Source: Bacteroidia bacterium
GTDB lineage: Bacteria > Bacteroidota > Bacteroidia > Bacteroidales > Prolixibacteraceae
Reading direction: 5' to 3'
DNA: 56,229 nucleotides
NCBI GenBank assembly: GCA_025358025.1
Contig: JANYKW010000089.1
Coordinates: 82,629 to 138,857 of the forward strand
The first letter of the stretch is position 1. Each line of letters opens with the position of its first letter. Both the position numbers and the translations under genes were made by a program. This document shows positions 26,269 through 34,649 of this stretch, piece by piece. The notes under the pieces were generated by a model. The model saw only the letters and a program-made list of their open reading frames with translations, had not been told where the DNA came from and did not search any database.

Positions 26269-26949
26269 TCAGCGAACAAGTTCAATATCACCAAAAAACT
26301 GAGGCAGATGAAATTCAGGTGAAGCACATTCAATGCTGGTCCAGGTAAGATAATGAGGCTGGCAGGTAAGATCACCGCACTTTTGGAAATTTCCCGTAAA
26401 GGTGCTGCCTGGTATTAATCCAATTAAGTTAAGCGGGATGGCAACGCACAATTCCCAGTCAAACTCCTCCCCCTCACCAGGTAAATCTTCCATGGAAAGT
26501 CCAGGAAAGCGCAATATCTGCTCCATCTCCCCCTTTGTCAGCATTTCCCTGTCTAATATTGTTCCGCATGCCGAAAGGCAGATCCCTAGCGCATTAAATT
26601 CAAAATTTCTGTAAACAATATCTTCTTCTGCAGGTCTGTTATGGTCCTCTTTGGCAACGGTCGACATAAAAAATTCGACACATGAATCCTCCCAGACTGC
26701 CTCCTGATCGATGAAAGCTTCAAGTCTGAAAAAATCCCTTTGTACTTCATAGAACAACCATAAATAAGTGTTCGAATATCCTGTATATACCTTAACTATA
26801 GGTTGATAAGGATAATTCGGCCAATTAATTCGATCAATAAAAAAAGAGACACCAAGCCGTTTTATTTTTTCGCCTGTTGCCTGATGATCAGAGCTCAAAG
26901 GTTCTCCAATAAAAGGAATGAGCAATTTGGGGATGTCTGATCGGTTCAT
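26269..26949 (-). CDS. CBM9/DOMON-like protein, cytoplasmic form
   Basis: 226 residues, no signal peptide. The pattern VKVYTGYSNTYLWLFYEVQRD, then VWEDSCVEFFMS, EFDWELCVAIPL and the final HLPQFFGDIELV matches the carbohydrate-binding family 9-like group found in many Bacteroidota. Secreted relatives bind sugars or sit in glycosidases; this one seems intracellular, so a binding role is unproven. It shares a short 17-bp junction with rel and is probably co-transcribed with it. The sanA-like gene is divergent, 91 bp away. Confidence 0.8.
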   Translation of the reverse strand: MNRSDIPKLLIPFIGEPLSSDHQATGEKIKRLGVSFFIDRINWPNYPYQPIVKVYTGYSNTYLWLFYEVQRDFFRLEAFIDQEAVWEDSCVEFFMSTVAKEDHNRPAEEDIVYRNFEFNALGICLSACGTILDREMLTKGEMEQILRFPGLSMEDLPGEGEEFDWELCVAIPLNLIGLIPGSTFTGNFQKCGDLTCQPHYLTWTSIECASPEFHLPQFFGDIELVR

Positions 26950-27010
26950 TTCCGGTTGCCGTATAATTGTGGGAGTAATATTAATTCAAAATGGCATCAA
27001 AAAAAAACAC

Positions 27011-27018
27011 TAATTTTG
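27011..27018 (+). promoter_or_regulatory. Candidate -7 element for the sanA-like gene
   Basis: TAATTTTG fits TAnnTTTG and ends 22 bp before the ATG at 27041. No TTTG is found 19-21 bp upstream, so only the -7 half is supported. Confidence 0.4.
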
Positions 27019-27040
27019 GTGTAATTTAGAAATTTTACCT

Positions 27041-27691
27041 ATGATCCGAAAATGGACAATACGGATATTCATTTCACTGGTCTCTCTCGGTCTGGCCTTC
27101 CTCCTTTTTGTGCTTTGGATCAATCTGGAAGTAACAAGAACAGGCAAAAAATATTCGTACGATTCTGTGGGTGCTATTCCTCACAACCACTGTGCAGTTG
27201 TGTTGGGAACCAACAAATTTATAGCCACCGGGAAAGTGAACCGATACTATACCTACCGGATTGAGTCGGCCGTTCAGCTCTTTAAAAATAAGAAAGTTGA
27301 TTACATTATCGTAAGCGGTGATAATAAACACCGGAGTTACAATGAGCCGGTCTCCATGTTCAATGACCTGGCAGAGGCAGGCATTCCCAAAGACCGCATT
27401 GTACTTGACTATGCAGGTTTCAGGACTCTCGACTCCGTTGTACGCTGTTTTATGGTATTCGGACAGCATCAGTTTACAGTAATTTCTCAGCCATTTCACA
27501 ACCACAGAGCTATATATATCGGGAGAAAGAGAGGATTGGAAGTTATTGCCTTTAATGCAAGTGATCAGAGTGGCAGACCCTCCATCAAAGTCATATTAAG
27601 GGAGATAGGTGCCAGGGTTTTATTGGCATACGACCTTTTAACCGGCACACAACCTCACTTTTTAGGGGAAAAAATAATGATTCCGGAATAA
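27041..27691 (+). CDS. SanA/YdcF-family (DUF218) inner-membrane protein
   Basis: 216 residues. One N-terminal membrane helix (about 8-28) anchors a DUF218 domain with AVVLGTNKF, a Tyr/Arg stretch YYTYRIESAVQLFKNKKVDYIIVSGDN, and SQPFHNHRAIYI, where family members have the conserved sequence around a His. E. coli SanA is linked to envelope barrier function and vancomycin exclusion; the chemistry is unknown. The next gene, yjjP-like, starts 4 bp after the stop, so it heads a likely operon with the exporter genes. Confidence 0.88.
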   Translation: MIRKWTIRIFISLVSLGLAFLLFVLWINLEVTRTGKKYSYDSVGAIPHNHCAVVLGTNKFIATGKVNRYYTYRIESAVQLFKNKKVDYIIVSGDNKHRSYNEPVSMFNDLAEAGIPKDRIVLDYAGFRTLDSVVRCFMVFGQHQFTVISQPFHNHRAIYIGRKRGLEVIAFNASDQSGRPSIKVILREIGARVLLAYDLLTGTQPHFLGEKIMIPE

Positions 27692-27694
27692 AAT

Positions 27695-28462
27695 ATGGAT
27701 AAGGCTTTCAAAAACATAAAAGATGCAGAGGCGATGTTGCTCACCGTGGGCACTTTGCTGATGAGTTCGGGGGCAAGTACCGGAAGGGTCAGGACAACTG
27801 TTAACCGTATTGCCGATGCATTGGGCTTCAATATTGAGCTTCTGATTACAAACCGCTCTCTGATGCTGAAAGTAATTGATGAAGAGACCAATCATTTCAT
27901 TGCCAGCCTGAAACGCACCTCACCGCATGGGGTTAATTTTCGTGTTGTTTCCGGAATAAGTAAAATGAGCTGGAAGGTAGTGGAGGAAAACTGGAACATT
28001 CCTCAAATCAATACCGAAATAGCGCGTCTTGTTGCCTTGCCTCATTATCCCAGACTGATCATCCTCTCCTCTGTTGCTCTGGCCGGAAGCTCGTTTTGTG
28101 CCCTCTTTGGTGGAAAAGGTGCAGAACTTGCCGTGGCTTTTATTGCCACATTTTTTGGTTTATTTATTCGTCAGGAATCTTTAAAAAAGAGATTCAATCC
28201 ATACGTCAGCATCTTTTTTGCCTCTTTTGCAGCCTCTCTACTATCAGTCCTGTCTGTCAAACTGGGGATTGGCAACTCGCCTGACCTGGCCATAGCCACA
28301 TCCGTTCTGTTTCTCGTACCAGGAGTTCCATTGATCAATTCTTTTACAGATATGATCGATGGCAACATACTGAACGGCATCGTTCGGGGTATCCATGGAT
28401 TAATTATCGCCCTGGCCATTGCACTTGGCCTGTTGTGCGCAAAATTTCTATTTAATATTTAA
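27695..28462 (+). CDS. yjjP: YjjP-like subunit of a two-part ThrE-family exporter
   Basis: 255 residues. A cytoplasmic N-terminal part holds LLTVGTLLMSSGASTGRVRTTVNRIADALG, the DUF1212/ThrE signature, and about five membrane helices follow from residue 120. In Corynebacterium ThrE this and the next protein are one chain; in E. coli they are split as YjjP and YjjB, reported as a succinate exporter. The split form here (stop 28462, next start 28467) fits YjjPB. Export of succinate or another acid would fit a fermenting cell, but the cargo here is inferred. Confidence 0.88.
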   Translation: MDKAFKNIKDAEAMLLTVGTLLMSSGASTGRVRTTVNRIADALGFNIELLITNRSLMLKVIDEETNHFIASLKRTSPHGVNFRVVSGISKMSWKVVEENWNIPQINTEIARLVALPHYPRLIILSSVALAGSSFCALFGGKGAELAVAFIATFFGLFIRQESLKKRFNPYVSIFFASFAASLLSVLSVKLGIGNSPDLAIATSVLFLVPGVPLINSFTDMIDGNILNGIVRGIHGLIIALAIALGLLCAKFLFNI

Positions 28463-28466
28463 CAGA

Positions 28467-28964
28467 ATGGATTTTATTGCACTGTTTGAAAAAGGATTCT
28501 GGGCTGGTTTTGCCGCGCTGGGATTTGCCATTCTATTCAATGTTCCCCAACGAACCCTTATAATTATATGGATTATGGGGGCATTGGGTGGCTTTACAAA
28601 GTATTTTTTGATCGCACTGGATGTCAATATCGTACCCGCTTCATTGGTTGGCGCTTCTTTGATAGGCATACTGAGCGTTTACGCTGCGCACAACAAACAG
28701 GCACCTCCACTGGTTTTTTCTACCCCGGCTGTTATTCCAATGGTTCCGGGAGCTTTTGCCTACCGCATGATGCTCGGATGTATGGAATTGGCCGGTACCT
28801 CCAGTAATTCAGAAACCTACCTGAAAACCCTGGCTGAAACTACAAACAACGGTCTGAAGGCCTTTTTTATCCTCATCGCTTTGTCAGCAGGGGTAGCCAT
28901 CCCTATGCTGGTTACCAGAAAAGATACTTTTAAGCGGATTAAGAGCAGCGAGGAGCAGGAGTGA
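28467..28964 (+). CDS. yjjB: YjjB-like subunit of a two-part ThrE-family exporter
   Basis: 165 residues from the ATG at 28467; the frame is open upstream but would overlap yjjP. About five membrane helices are visible, with the ThrE_2 pattern FSTPAVIPMVPGAFAYRMMLG (about 90-110), close to the PxxxxVPG motif of the family. The C-terminus ends in a short charged tail. It should pair with the preceding protein in the inner membrane. The ATP-grasp-like gene follows after 75 bp containing a GAGATATGAGA-type array. Confidence 0.87.
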   Translation: MDFIALFEKGFWAGFAALGFAILFNVPQRTLIIIWIMGALGGFTKYFLIALDVNIVPASLVGASLIGILSVYAAHNKQAPPLVFSTPAVIPMVPGAFAYRMMLGCMELAGTSSNSETYLKTLAETTNNGLKAFFILIALSAGVAIPMLVTRKDTFKRIKSSEEQE

Positions 28965-28993
28965 GAATGAGAAGAGACATTTGAGATATGAGA
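28962..28993. repeat. Short GAGAATGAGAAGAG-type array after yjjB
   Basis: GTGAGAATGAGAAGAGAC followed by TTTGAGATATGAGAGG. It is the reverse-complement flavour of the CTCATATCTC word near 24 kb and starts at the yjjB stop codon. Confidence 0.5.
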
Positions 28994-29039
28994 GGTTCAG
29001 GATAAGCATTTTGTACAATTTTCACATTTTTCAATTTTA

Positions 29040-30266
29040 ATGATTTCGGATCTGTATTTTTTCAACCCTACTTGTGAACCGTCCATTGCCAATGGATCGC
29101 CATATTATACGGCACCTGCCAGGCTTAGGAAATTTGAAGCAGATATTGGCTACCTGCCGGCTTGGCTGGGGACAGAATTTGATCAGGTTCTGGTTCAGGG
29201 TACTGTGGATGAATTATTTAATGCAAAAATGAGTAAGCTTGGATTTAAGTTGCCTGAAATAATAAGCCTGAAACAAGCACTGGATGATCCGGAATGGATG
29301 GCTCAGCCAAAAGGCAGGCTTTGCCCTTGGGGATGGAGTCCAGCTGTATACCAACTGTTTAATCAGGTTTTGCCTTCTTTTCATGATGATTTTCAGCGAT
29401 CTGCTGTTGCAATGTGGCAGGGTGGACATAAAGGTCTCTACAGCCGGCTAACCGGAATAAATTTGCTTGGTAAAATAGTCGAAAACAGCGATCTTCCCTG
29501 GCTTCCGGGGTTTTCTGATTTACCGGTTATCTGTCATACTCTTGATGAAATATACTACGAAATAAAGCGCAGCATCAAGGCAGTAGTCAAGACCCCCTGG
29601 AGTTCATCCGGCCGTGGCTTGCTGCTCTTTCCCAATCCGGATCCGAAGAAAAAGAACGATGAAGTTTTGTCCGGTATGCTGAATCAACAGGATTTTGTCA
29701 CAGTAGAACCATGGCAGAAAAAAATATTGGATATCTCGTACCAGTTTTATTCGCAGGGTGGAGAGATTAATTATATGGGACGTACTTTTTTTGAAACGGA
29801 TCAGAAAGGCAGGTATGTAAGGAATTTTCTTTCTGATTCGCCTGATTTATCCGCAGATATCTCTGGATTTTTGGAGGAACACCAACCAACGGTTATTCAT
29901 TTGTTACGTAACGCGCTCTCTCAAAGCAAATATACTTCGCTTTATGAAGGCTGGATCGGTGTGGATGCCTTGGTATATAAAACGGGATCGGAAGAGTTGA
30001 AGTTTCATCCGCTGATAGAGATCAATGGAAGATTCACCATGGGTGCCATTGCCTTGAAAATGAGACAATACCTTGATACACGATCCTCCGGATTTTTGCA
30101 GATTTTCTATTCTAAGAGCAGTAATTTTGAAATCTTCTCCAAAGCGCAGGAAGCCGAAAAACCCTTGATCATAAAGGATCACAAAATTGCGAGTGGTTTT
30201 CTTCCACTGACTCCAACGCTGAATAAGCACTCCTTTGGTGCATATATTGAAGTTATTGATGGCTGA
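29040..30266 (+). CDS. ATP-grasp-like protein of unknown function
   Basis: 408 residues, no signal peptide, no membrane segment. The start MISDLYFFNPTCEPSIANGSPYYTAP begins the protein, and a probable nucleotide-binding loop KTPWSSSGRGLLLFP lies at about 184-198. Near the C-terminus FHPLIEINGRFTMGAIAL (about 322-339) looks like the metal-binding Glu-x-Asn-x-Arg end of an ATP-grasp site. The order of the two segments also fits that fold. ATP-grasp enzymes join a carboxylate to an amine or thiol; the substrate is unknown. It is downstream of yjjPB on the same strand. Confidence is high for a real gene, moderate for the fold. Confidence 0.7.
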   Translation: MISDLYFFNPTCEPSIANGSPYYTAPARLRKFEADIGYLPAWLGTEFDQVLVQGTVDELFNAKMSKLGFKLPEIISLKQALDDPEWMAQPKGRLCPWGWSPAVYQLFNQVLPSFHDDFQRSAVAMWQGGHKGLYSRLTGINLLGKIVENSDLPWLPGFSDLPVICHTLDEIYYEIKRSIKAVVKTPWSSSGRGLLLFPNPDPKKKNDEVLSGMLNQQDFVTVEPWQKKILDISYQFYSQGGEINYMGRTFFETDQKGRYVRNFLSDSPDLSADISGFLEEHQPTVIHLLRNALSQSKYTSLYEGWIGVDALVYKTGSEELKFHPLIEINGRFTMGAIALKMRQYLDTRSSGFLQIFYSKSSNFEIFSKAQEAEKPLIIKDHKIASGFLPLTPTLNKHSFGAYIEVIDG

Positions 30267-30273
30267 CCGGACT

Positions 30274-30305
30274 CATGTCTCCTATCTCCAATCTCATGTC
30301 TCTTT
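30274..30305. repeat. Short ATCTCATGTCTC array after the ATP-grasp gene
   Basis: ACTCATGTCTCCTATCTCC and AATCTCATGTCTC are repeated within about 32 bp after the stop codon. The word is that of the array at 23996-24057. The rest of the gap to 30547 shows a TTG (30491-30493) and TAATTTTA (30512-30519) with 18-bp spacing, a weak promoter candidate for the next gene. Confidence 0.5.
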
Positions 30306-30547
30306 TCAATTCTTCTCAAAATCAGAGAATGTTCAAATTTCCCGCAGGGAAAGTATTCGGGTAGAAAAATGGCAGTTTACCTTGCAGATATTGTCCCGAA
30401 CGGGACAATACATCGTTATTATCAATCACTTTCTACCTATATTTTGTTCCTGACGGTACTATCAAATAAAATTTAAACAGTCCCTATTTATTGGAGCCAA
30501 ATAATTCTTGCTAATTTTACCTGTTGAAAATAAATAATCCAGACCAA

Positions 30548-31060
30548 ATGAAGACACCTAAATTTTTGATATGCAGTGATCCGCTTAAGGAGGAGTCAAC
30601 CGATATGATTCTTCACTCCCATCGTCCCAGATTTTTGGCGCAGGTGACACCAATATCTTTTGAAGAAATTGACAACAGACCGGATAAACCATTTGCCGAT
30701 GCCTTGTATGTGAATGCAGAGGGAGTCATGGAGATTTTCCGTATCGGAGTTGTGGACATTTATGACCGCTCGGAAGAAGATGACTTGCAGGATGAGGTTT
30801 TCCCAGCTGTCGAATATTTTTGCAAATATCTGCAACTGGTGGAAAAGGAAGAGGGTTTAACCCCGGGATTCCCTGTAAAAGATTTTAATCCCGAACTGCC
30901 CGGTTTAAAAATACTGCATGCGCCCGATGTATGGACAGTTGTATACAACAGTCTCGTAGCTACATTTGGCACAGAAGAGGAGATGGATGATTTTTTGGAA
31001 ACCAATCTGAATATAGAATCCGATCTGCTCGACAAGGGAGTCATCAATCAATTCGATTGA
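30548..31060 (+). CDS. Conserved-looking acidic cytoplasmic protein, unknown function
   Basis: 170 residues from the ATG at 30548; an earlier TTG start is possible. It is acidic (many Glu and Asp), with blocks RPRFLAQVTPISFEEIDN, ALYVNAEGVMEIFRIGVVDIYD and FGTEEEMDDFLETNLNIESD. No signal peptide, membrane helix or known motif is seen, and I do not recognise the family. Its own weak promoter candidate suggests separate expression from the ATP-grasp gene. The last 17 bp overlap the 3' end of the convergent DMT transporter gene. Confidence 0.65.
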   Translation: MKTPKFLICSDPLKEESTDMILHSHRPRFLAQVTPISFEEIDNRPDKPFADALYVNAEGVMEIFRIGVVDIYDRSEEDDLQDEVFPAVEYFCKYLQLVEKEEGLTPGFPVKDFNPELPGLKILHAPDVWTVVYNSLVATFGTEEEMDDFLETNLNIESDLLDKGVINQFD

Positions 31061-31982
31061 TATAGATGCTCCTCTTTTTGAGATAATACTTCGTTAGGGG
31101 AAATCCAATCACAGAAAGAAGGATGATCAGTGTCCCCAGGTAAAAGCCTGCAGTCATTCTTTCCGTTTCACCAAAAATAAAGAAGGCCATCATAATTCCA
31201 TACACCGGTTCGAGGTTAATTGTGAGTGTTACTGTGAATGCAGACAGGTGCTTCATTACTTCTACCTGCATGGTATGGGCAAAGGCTGTGCATATTGTTG
31301 CCAGAATAATCAGATAGATTAAATCTGAAAGAGAAGGAATTATATAGGGAGCTATAATTCCCCGTCCAGACCCTGTGATAAACAGCGACAATCCGATCAA
31401 ACCGCCAATCATCTCATAAAAACTGATCTGCACAGCACTATATTTAGCCACCAGTTTCTTGTTCAATACTGTAAATAATCCAGCAAGAAAAGAAGACAAG
31501 AGGGCTACTGCAATACCCAGGGAATATCGGGTTTCAAATCTGAATATCAAGTAGATACCAATTATGATGATCCATCCGATCAGTACCTCTAAAAAATTGA
31601 TTCGCCTCCTGAAAAAAAAAGGTTCCAGAAAGCTGGTAAACAAGGTGGTTGTCGCGAAACAGCCTAAAGTGACCGATACATTGGATAATTTGATGGCTCC
31701 ATAGAATGTCACCCAATGTAGCGCAATAATCAGTCCTACTCCAAAAAGATAAAAGAGTGTCCTTCTTGGTACGGCAATGGCTTCTCTCCTGAATTTTAAA
31801 TAAATGAAAAATGTAAGAATGGCAATCATCATGCGGTACCATACCAATTCGAGGGCAGGAATCTCAATCAGTTTTCCCAGAATTGCTGTAAAACCATAAA
31901 TCAGGACGACCAGATGGAGACTTAGATAGGTAAAAAGTAGATCCTTTTTCAAAACAACTGTATTTGCATTCAAAATTAACAT
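31044..31982 (-). CDS. EamA/DMT-superfamily transporter
   Basis: 312 residues with ten predicted membrane helices in two five-helix EamA repeats. The first repeat contains GFTAILGKLIEIPALELVWYRM, and the second ends with TINLEPVYGIMMAFFIFGE, the usual Pro-Glu turn of the family. Members export amino acids, nucleobases or other metabolites; cargo cannot be told. The first 12 residues before the first helix are short and polar. It is divergent from yhcH (80 bp) and convergent with the acidic protein gene (17-bp overlap). Confidence 0.9.
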   Translation of the reverse strand: MLILNANTVVLKKDLLFTYLSLHLVVLIYGFTAILGKLIEIPALELVWYRMMIAILTFFIYLKFRREAIAVPRRTLFYLFGVGLIIALHWVTFYGAIKLSNVSVTLGCFATTTLFTSFLEPFFFRRRINFLEVLIGWIIIIGIYLIFRFETRYSLGIAVALLSSFLAGLFTVLNKKLVAKYSAVQISFYEMIGGLIGLSLFITGSGRGIIAPYIIPSLSDLIYLIILATICTAFAHTMQVEVMKHLSAFTVTLTINLEPVYGIMMAFFIFGETERMTAGFYLGTLIILLSVIGFPLTKYYLKKRSIYINRID

Positions 31983-32061
31983 CGTTTAAGATATATATTA
32001 ACTTTGTATGTGCTTTTTATTGCAAAATAAAATGCGATTTTGAACTACTAATTGACTACTA

Positions 32062-32517
32062 ATGATTTTAGACAGCATTGACCATGCAGGACGCTACCTG
32101 CAGTTAGGTGATGGTATAACCAAAGCATTGAATTATATCAGCAGCAACGATCTTTCCAAAATTAATCCCGGACGTTATGAAATTGATAAGGATTCTCTGG
32201 TAATGATCGTATTTGAGTTTGAACCCACCAATACCAACGAGAGTCGTCTTGAAGGACATCGCCGATACATCGACTTGCAATATTGGGTCAGCGGATCTGA
32301 GCTGATGGGGCACGAGATCTTAAATTCACAACCTGTTTTGGAGCCTTACAGTGATAAGAGTGATTGTGTGATCCATGACTGCCAGGCATCATTCTCCAGA
32401 CTATTAACAGGAATGTTTGTTATTTATTACCCGACCGATCTGCATACTGCGGTTGTGGATCCGCTGTCGTGTGAAAAAGTAAAAAAAATAGTGTTCAAGA
32501 TTTTGGCTGAATCGTAA
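32062..32517 (+). CDS. YhcH/YjgK/YiaL family (DUF386) protein
   Basis: 151 residues, the usual length of this cupin-like family. EGHRRYIDLQYWVSGSE (about 63-79) and YYPTDLHTA (about 120-128) hold the metal-binding Glu and His pattern normally seen as HxxxxDIQ and FPxDxHxP. Relatives are found beside sialic acid and rhamnogalacturonan genes and are thought to act on sugar anomers or derivatives. No sugar operon is next to it here. The last 23 bp overlap the convergent ABC ATPase gene. A TAACTTTG at 31999-32006 is a weak promoter candidate. Confidence 0.88.
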   Translation: MILDSIDHAGRYLQLGDGITKALNYISSNDLSKINPGRYEIDKDSLVMIVFEFEPTNTNESRLEGHRRYIDLQYWVSGSELMGHEILNSQPVLEPYSDKSDCVIHDCQASFSRLLTGMFVIYYPTDLHTAVVDPLSCEKVKKIVFKILAES

Positions 32518-33577
32518 TCTGTTTCACCTGCCTGCAAAGATCTTCAACTGATTCAATTTCCATGCAGATCCCTGAATAACTTAAAATCCAGACATCCGCG
32601 CTTTGAACTACCGTGATATCCGGAGACGGAGAGACGGAGGGACGGAGAGACTGAGTGACGGAGGGAAAACCGGAAGATGTCTCATCAGGAGAAACAGGCA
32701 GAACCTCAAAATTCAATCGCTCAAGTGCTTTGGTGATAACAATCAGTTCAGGCCCGGATGCTGAAAGTTTAACAACACCCCGATATTCCTTTCTAATATT
32801 GAAATCTCCTTTCGCGGCATCAAAAATAAGATGGTGGTTGTTGGGAAATAATGATTCAAAATAACCTTTTGCTGCGATTTCTTCAGGAGTTCCTTCTACT
32901 ACTTTTTCATTCAGCATCAACCAGATACGATCAGCCATCGAGATCGCCGTATGGAGATCGTGGGTAGAAAAAATGATGCATTTTTCATATTCATTCACCA
33001 GTTGATGTAAAATCCTGACAATTTCATATTTGTTGGAAATATCAAGAAAAGCAGTTGGTTCATCAAGAACCATGATCCGGGTATCTTGTGCCAGTGCTCT
33101 GGCAATCATTGCCCTTTGCCGCTCTCCATCAGATATTCTGTTGATGGAGCGATTTTCAAATCCGGAAAGTCCCGCTTCCCGGATGGCCTTATCAATAATT
33201 TCTTCATCGTGGTTGTTGAGTTTCCCAAACCAGTTGGTATAAGGATATCTGCCCAATCCAACCATTTCGCGCACGGTAAGATGTGCTACCCTGACGATTT
33301 CCGTTGAAACAAAACTCAACTCCCTGGCCAGCTCCTCTGAATTATAATCGGCTACCGATTGACTGTGAATCAAAAGATCCCCGGAAAGAGGAGGCTGAAA
33401 TCCGGCCACGGTCTTTAAAAGTGTGCTTTTCCCGATGCCATTTCCTCCGACAAGGGCAACCATCTCTCCCTTTAGTGCCTTCAGGGATATTTCGCTTTTC
33501 ACCACGGATGAAGCCTTCGATCGTTCCTTGTAGCCTATCGATATCCCTTTGCACTGAACGAAAATATCTTGTTCCAT
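32495..33577 (-). CDS. FecE/BtuD-type ABC ATPase with C-terminal extension
   Basis: 360 residues; the ATPase core (1-260) has Walker A GGNGIGKST (about 42-50), signature SDGERQR, Walker B IMVLDEPTAFLD and switch His in STHDLHT. Usual length is about 250-270, so about 90 residues are extra. That extension (GVVKLSASGPELIVITKALERL ... ADVWILSYSG) looks like a small domain interrupted by a low-complexity stretch PSVTQSLRPSVSPSPD. The stretch is encoded by a short tandem array (32621-32664). It energises uptake of cobalamin, haem or an iron siderophore together with the next two genes. Its start is 1 bp from the permease stop. Confidence 0.92.
   Translation of the reverse strand: MEQDIFVQCKGISIGYKERSKASSVVKSEISLKALKGEMVALVGGNGIGKSTLLKTVAGFQPPLSGDLLIHSQSVADYNSEELARELSFVSTEIVRVAHLTVREMVGLGRYPYTNWFGKLNNHDEEIIDKAIREAGLSGFENRSINRISDGERQRAMIARALAQDTRIMVLDEPTAFLDISNKYEIVRILHQLVNEYEKCIIFSTHDLHTAISMADRIWLMLNEKVVEGTPEEIAAKGYFESLFPNNHHLIFDAAKGDFNIRKEYRGVVKLSASGPELIVITKALERLNFEVLPVSPDETSSGFPSVTQSLRPSVSPSPDITVVQSADVWILSYSGICMEIESVEDLCRQVKQITIQPKS
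32621..32664. repeat. GACGGAGA tandem array inside the ABC ATPase gene
   Basis: About five near-copies of GGAGACGGAGAGACGGAGGG units in 44 bp within the coding region. The array stays in frame and gives a Ser/Pro-rich linker. It is of the same degenerate type as the intergenic arrays. Confidence 0.85.
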
Positions 33578-33578
33578 A

Positions 33579-34649
33579 TCAGAGTGCGCCCATTTTTTTA
33601 TTTTTAAAAATAATCCAGATGATGATTGGAATACCTAGTAAGGAAGTAACCGAATTGATAGGCAAAGTAGTTTCGTAACCAGGAAGTTGCGAAATAAGAT
33701 CCCCGATAAGCATCACAATAGCACCCAATAGCATGGTACCCGGGATCAATCTGCTGTGAAGGGAAGAATGAAATAATCTTCTTGCTAAATGCGGTACAAT
33801 GATACCGACAAATGCTATCGGACCACAAAATGCAGTGATACTTCCGGCCAGTATGGAGGTAGAGGCAAATGTGAGGATATAAGCATGCCGAAGGTTCATT
33901 CCCATGCTTTTGGCATAATCTTCTCCCAGTAAAAAGGCATCCAGAAATTTGGATGAAAAAAAAGCCATCACCAGCCCAGCTAGTACGGAGGGGACTAATA
34001 CCCAAAGTTGATCCCGGGTTGTGCCCCCCAAACTGCCCATAGTCCATACGATGAATGACTTGAGGGAATAATCGCTGCTGAAATACTGCAAAACGCTTAC
34101 AACTGCCAGGACAGCACTGGATATCAGGATACCTATAATTAATACCGTCATCAGATCCCGCAACCTGGAGGCAATAAGTACGATCAAAAACATCATGCAG
34201 CCTGCGCCTGTCCAGGCGGCCAGGACTATTCCCCACGAGCCAGCTACAGAAAAAAGTGGCAATCCCTTGAAAATCCAACCGACAGAGAGAACAAACAGGG
34301 CAACACCCAAACTTGCACCTGAACTGATTCCGAGAATGTCGGGACCTGCAATCGGATTCCGGAAAACCGTCTGCATTTGCAAACCTGCCACAGAGAGAGC
34401 CGCACCGGCCGTAATAGCGGTAATTGCCTTTGGTATTCTGAACTGAAAAAGGATGGAAGCAATTTGCGGATCCGCGGAAGCGGGGTGAAAAAGGGTGGAA
34501 AACGATTGAAATAAAGAAATTGGAACAGAGCCAACCAGCAGATCAATAATGAAAAACAGGACCAATATCAGGAAAAGCAGAAAAAATCCTTTCCCTTTCA
34601 AAAACCAAAAATCCAGAACCGAAATTTTAGCTTCTTTTTTCATTATCAT
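33579..34649 (-). CDS. FecCD-family permease of a metal-chelate ABC importer
   Basis: 356 residues with about ten membrane helices, typical of BtuC/FecCD permeases. Motifs seen: RIPKAITAITAGAALSVAGLQMQ, NPIAGPDILGISSGASLGV, and GPIAFVGIIVPHLARRLF, the segment that faces the ATPase. The start overlaps the end of the binding-protein gene by 4 bp (ATGA), and the ATPase starts 1 bp after its stop, so the three are one transcription unit. The ligand (cobalamin, haem, siderophore) is not decided by sequence alone. Confidence 0.95.
   Translation of the reverse strand: MIMKKEAKISVLDFWFLKGKGFFLLFLILVLFFIIDLLVGSVPISLFQSFSTLFHPASADPQIASILFQFRIPKAITAITAGAALSVAGLQMQTVFRNPIAGPDILGISSGASLGVALFVLSVGWIFKGLPLFSVAGSWGIVLAAWTGAGCMMFLIVLIASRLRDLMTVLIIGILISSAVLAVVSVLQYFSSDYSLKSFIVWTMGSLGGTTRDQLWVLVPSVLAGLVMAFFSSKFLDAFLLGEDYAKSMGMNLRHAYILTFASTSILAGSITAFCGPIAFVGIIVPHLARRLFHSSLHSRLIPGTMLLGAIVMLIGDLISQLPGYETTLPINSVTSLLGIPIIIWIIFKNKKMGAL

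Noticed and set aside
30267-30547. Small gene in the gap after the ATP-grasp-like protein
   Set aside because: The open frame at 30235-30453 starts inside the preceding gene and reads a CTCATG repeat; no independent support.
33604-34278. 224-codon minus-strand frame in the importer region
   Set aside because: It is a shifted frame of the FecCD permease gene, rich in Cys and His, unlike a real membrane protein.
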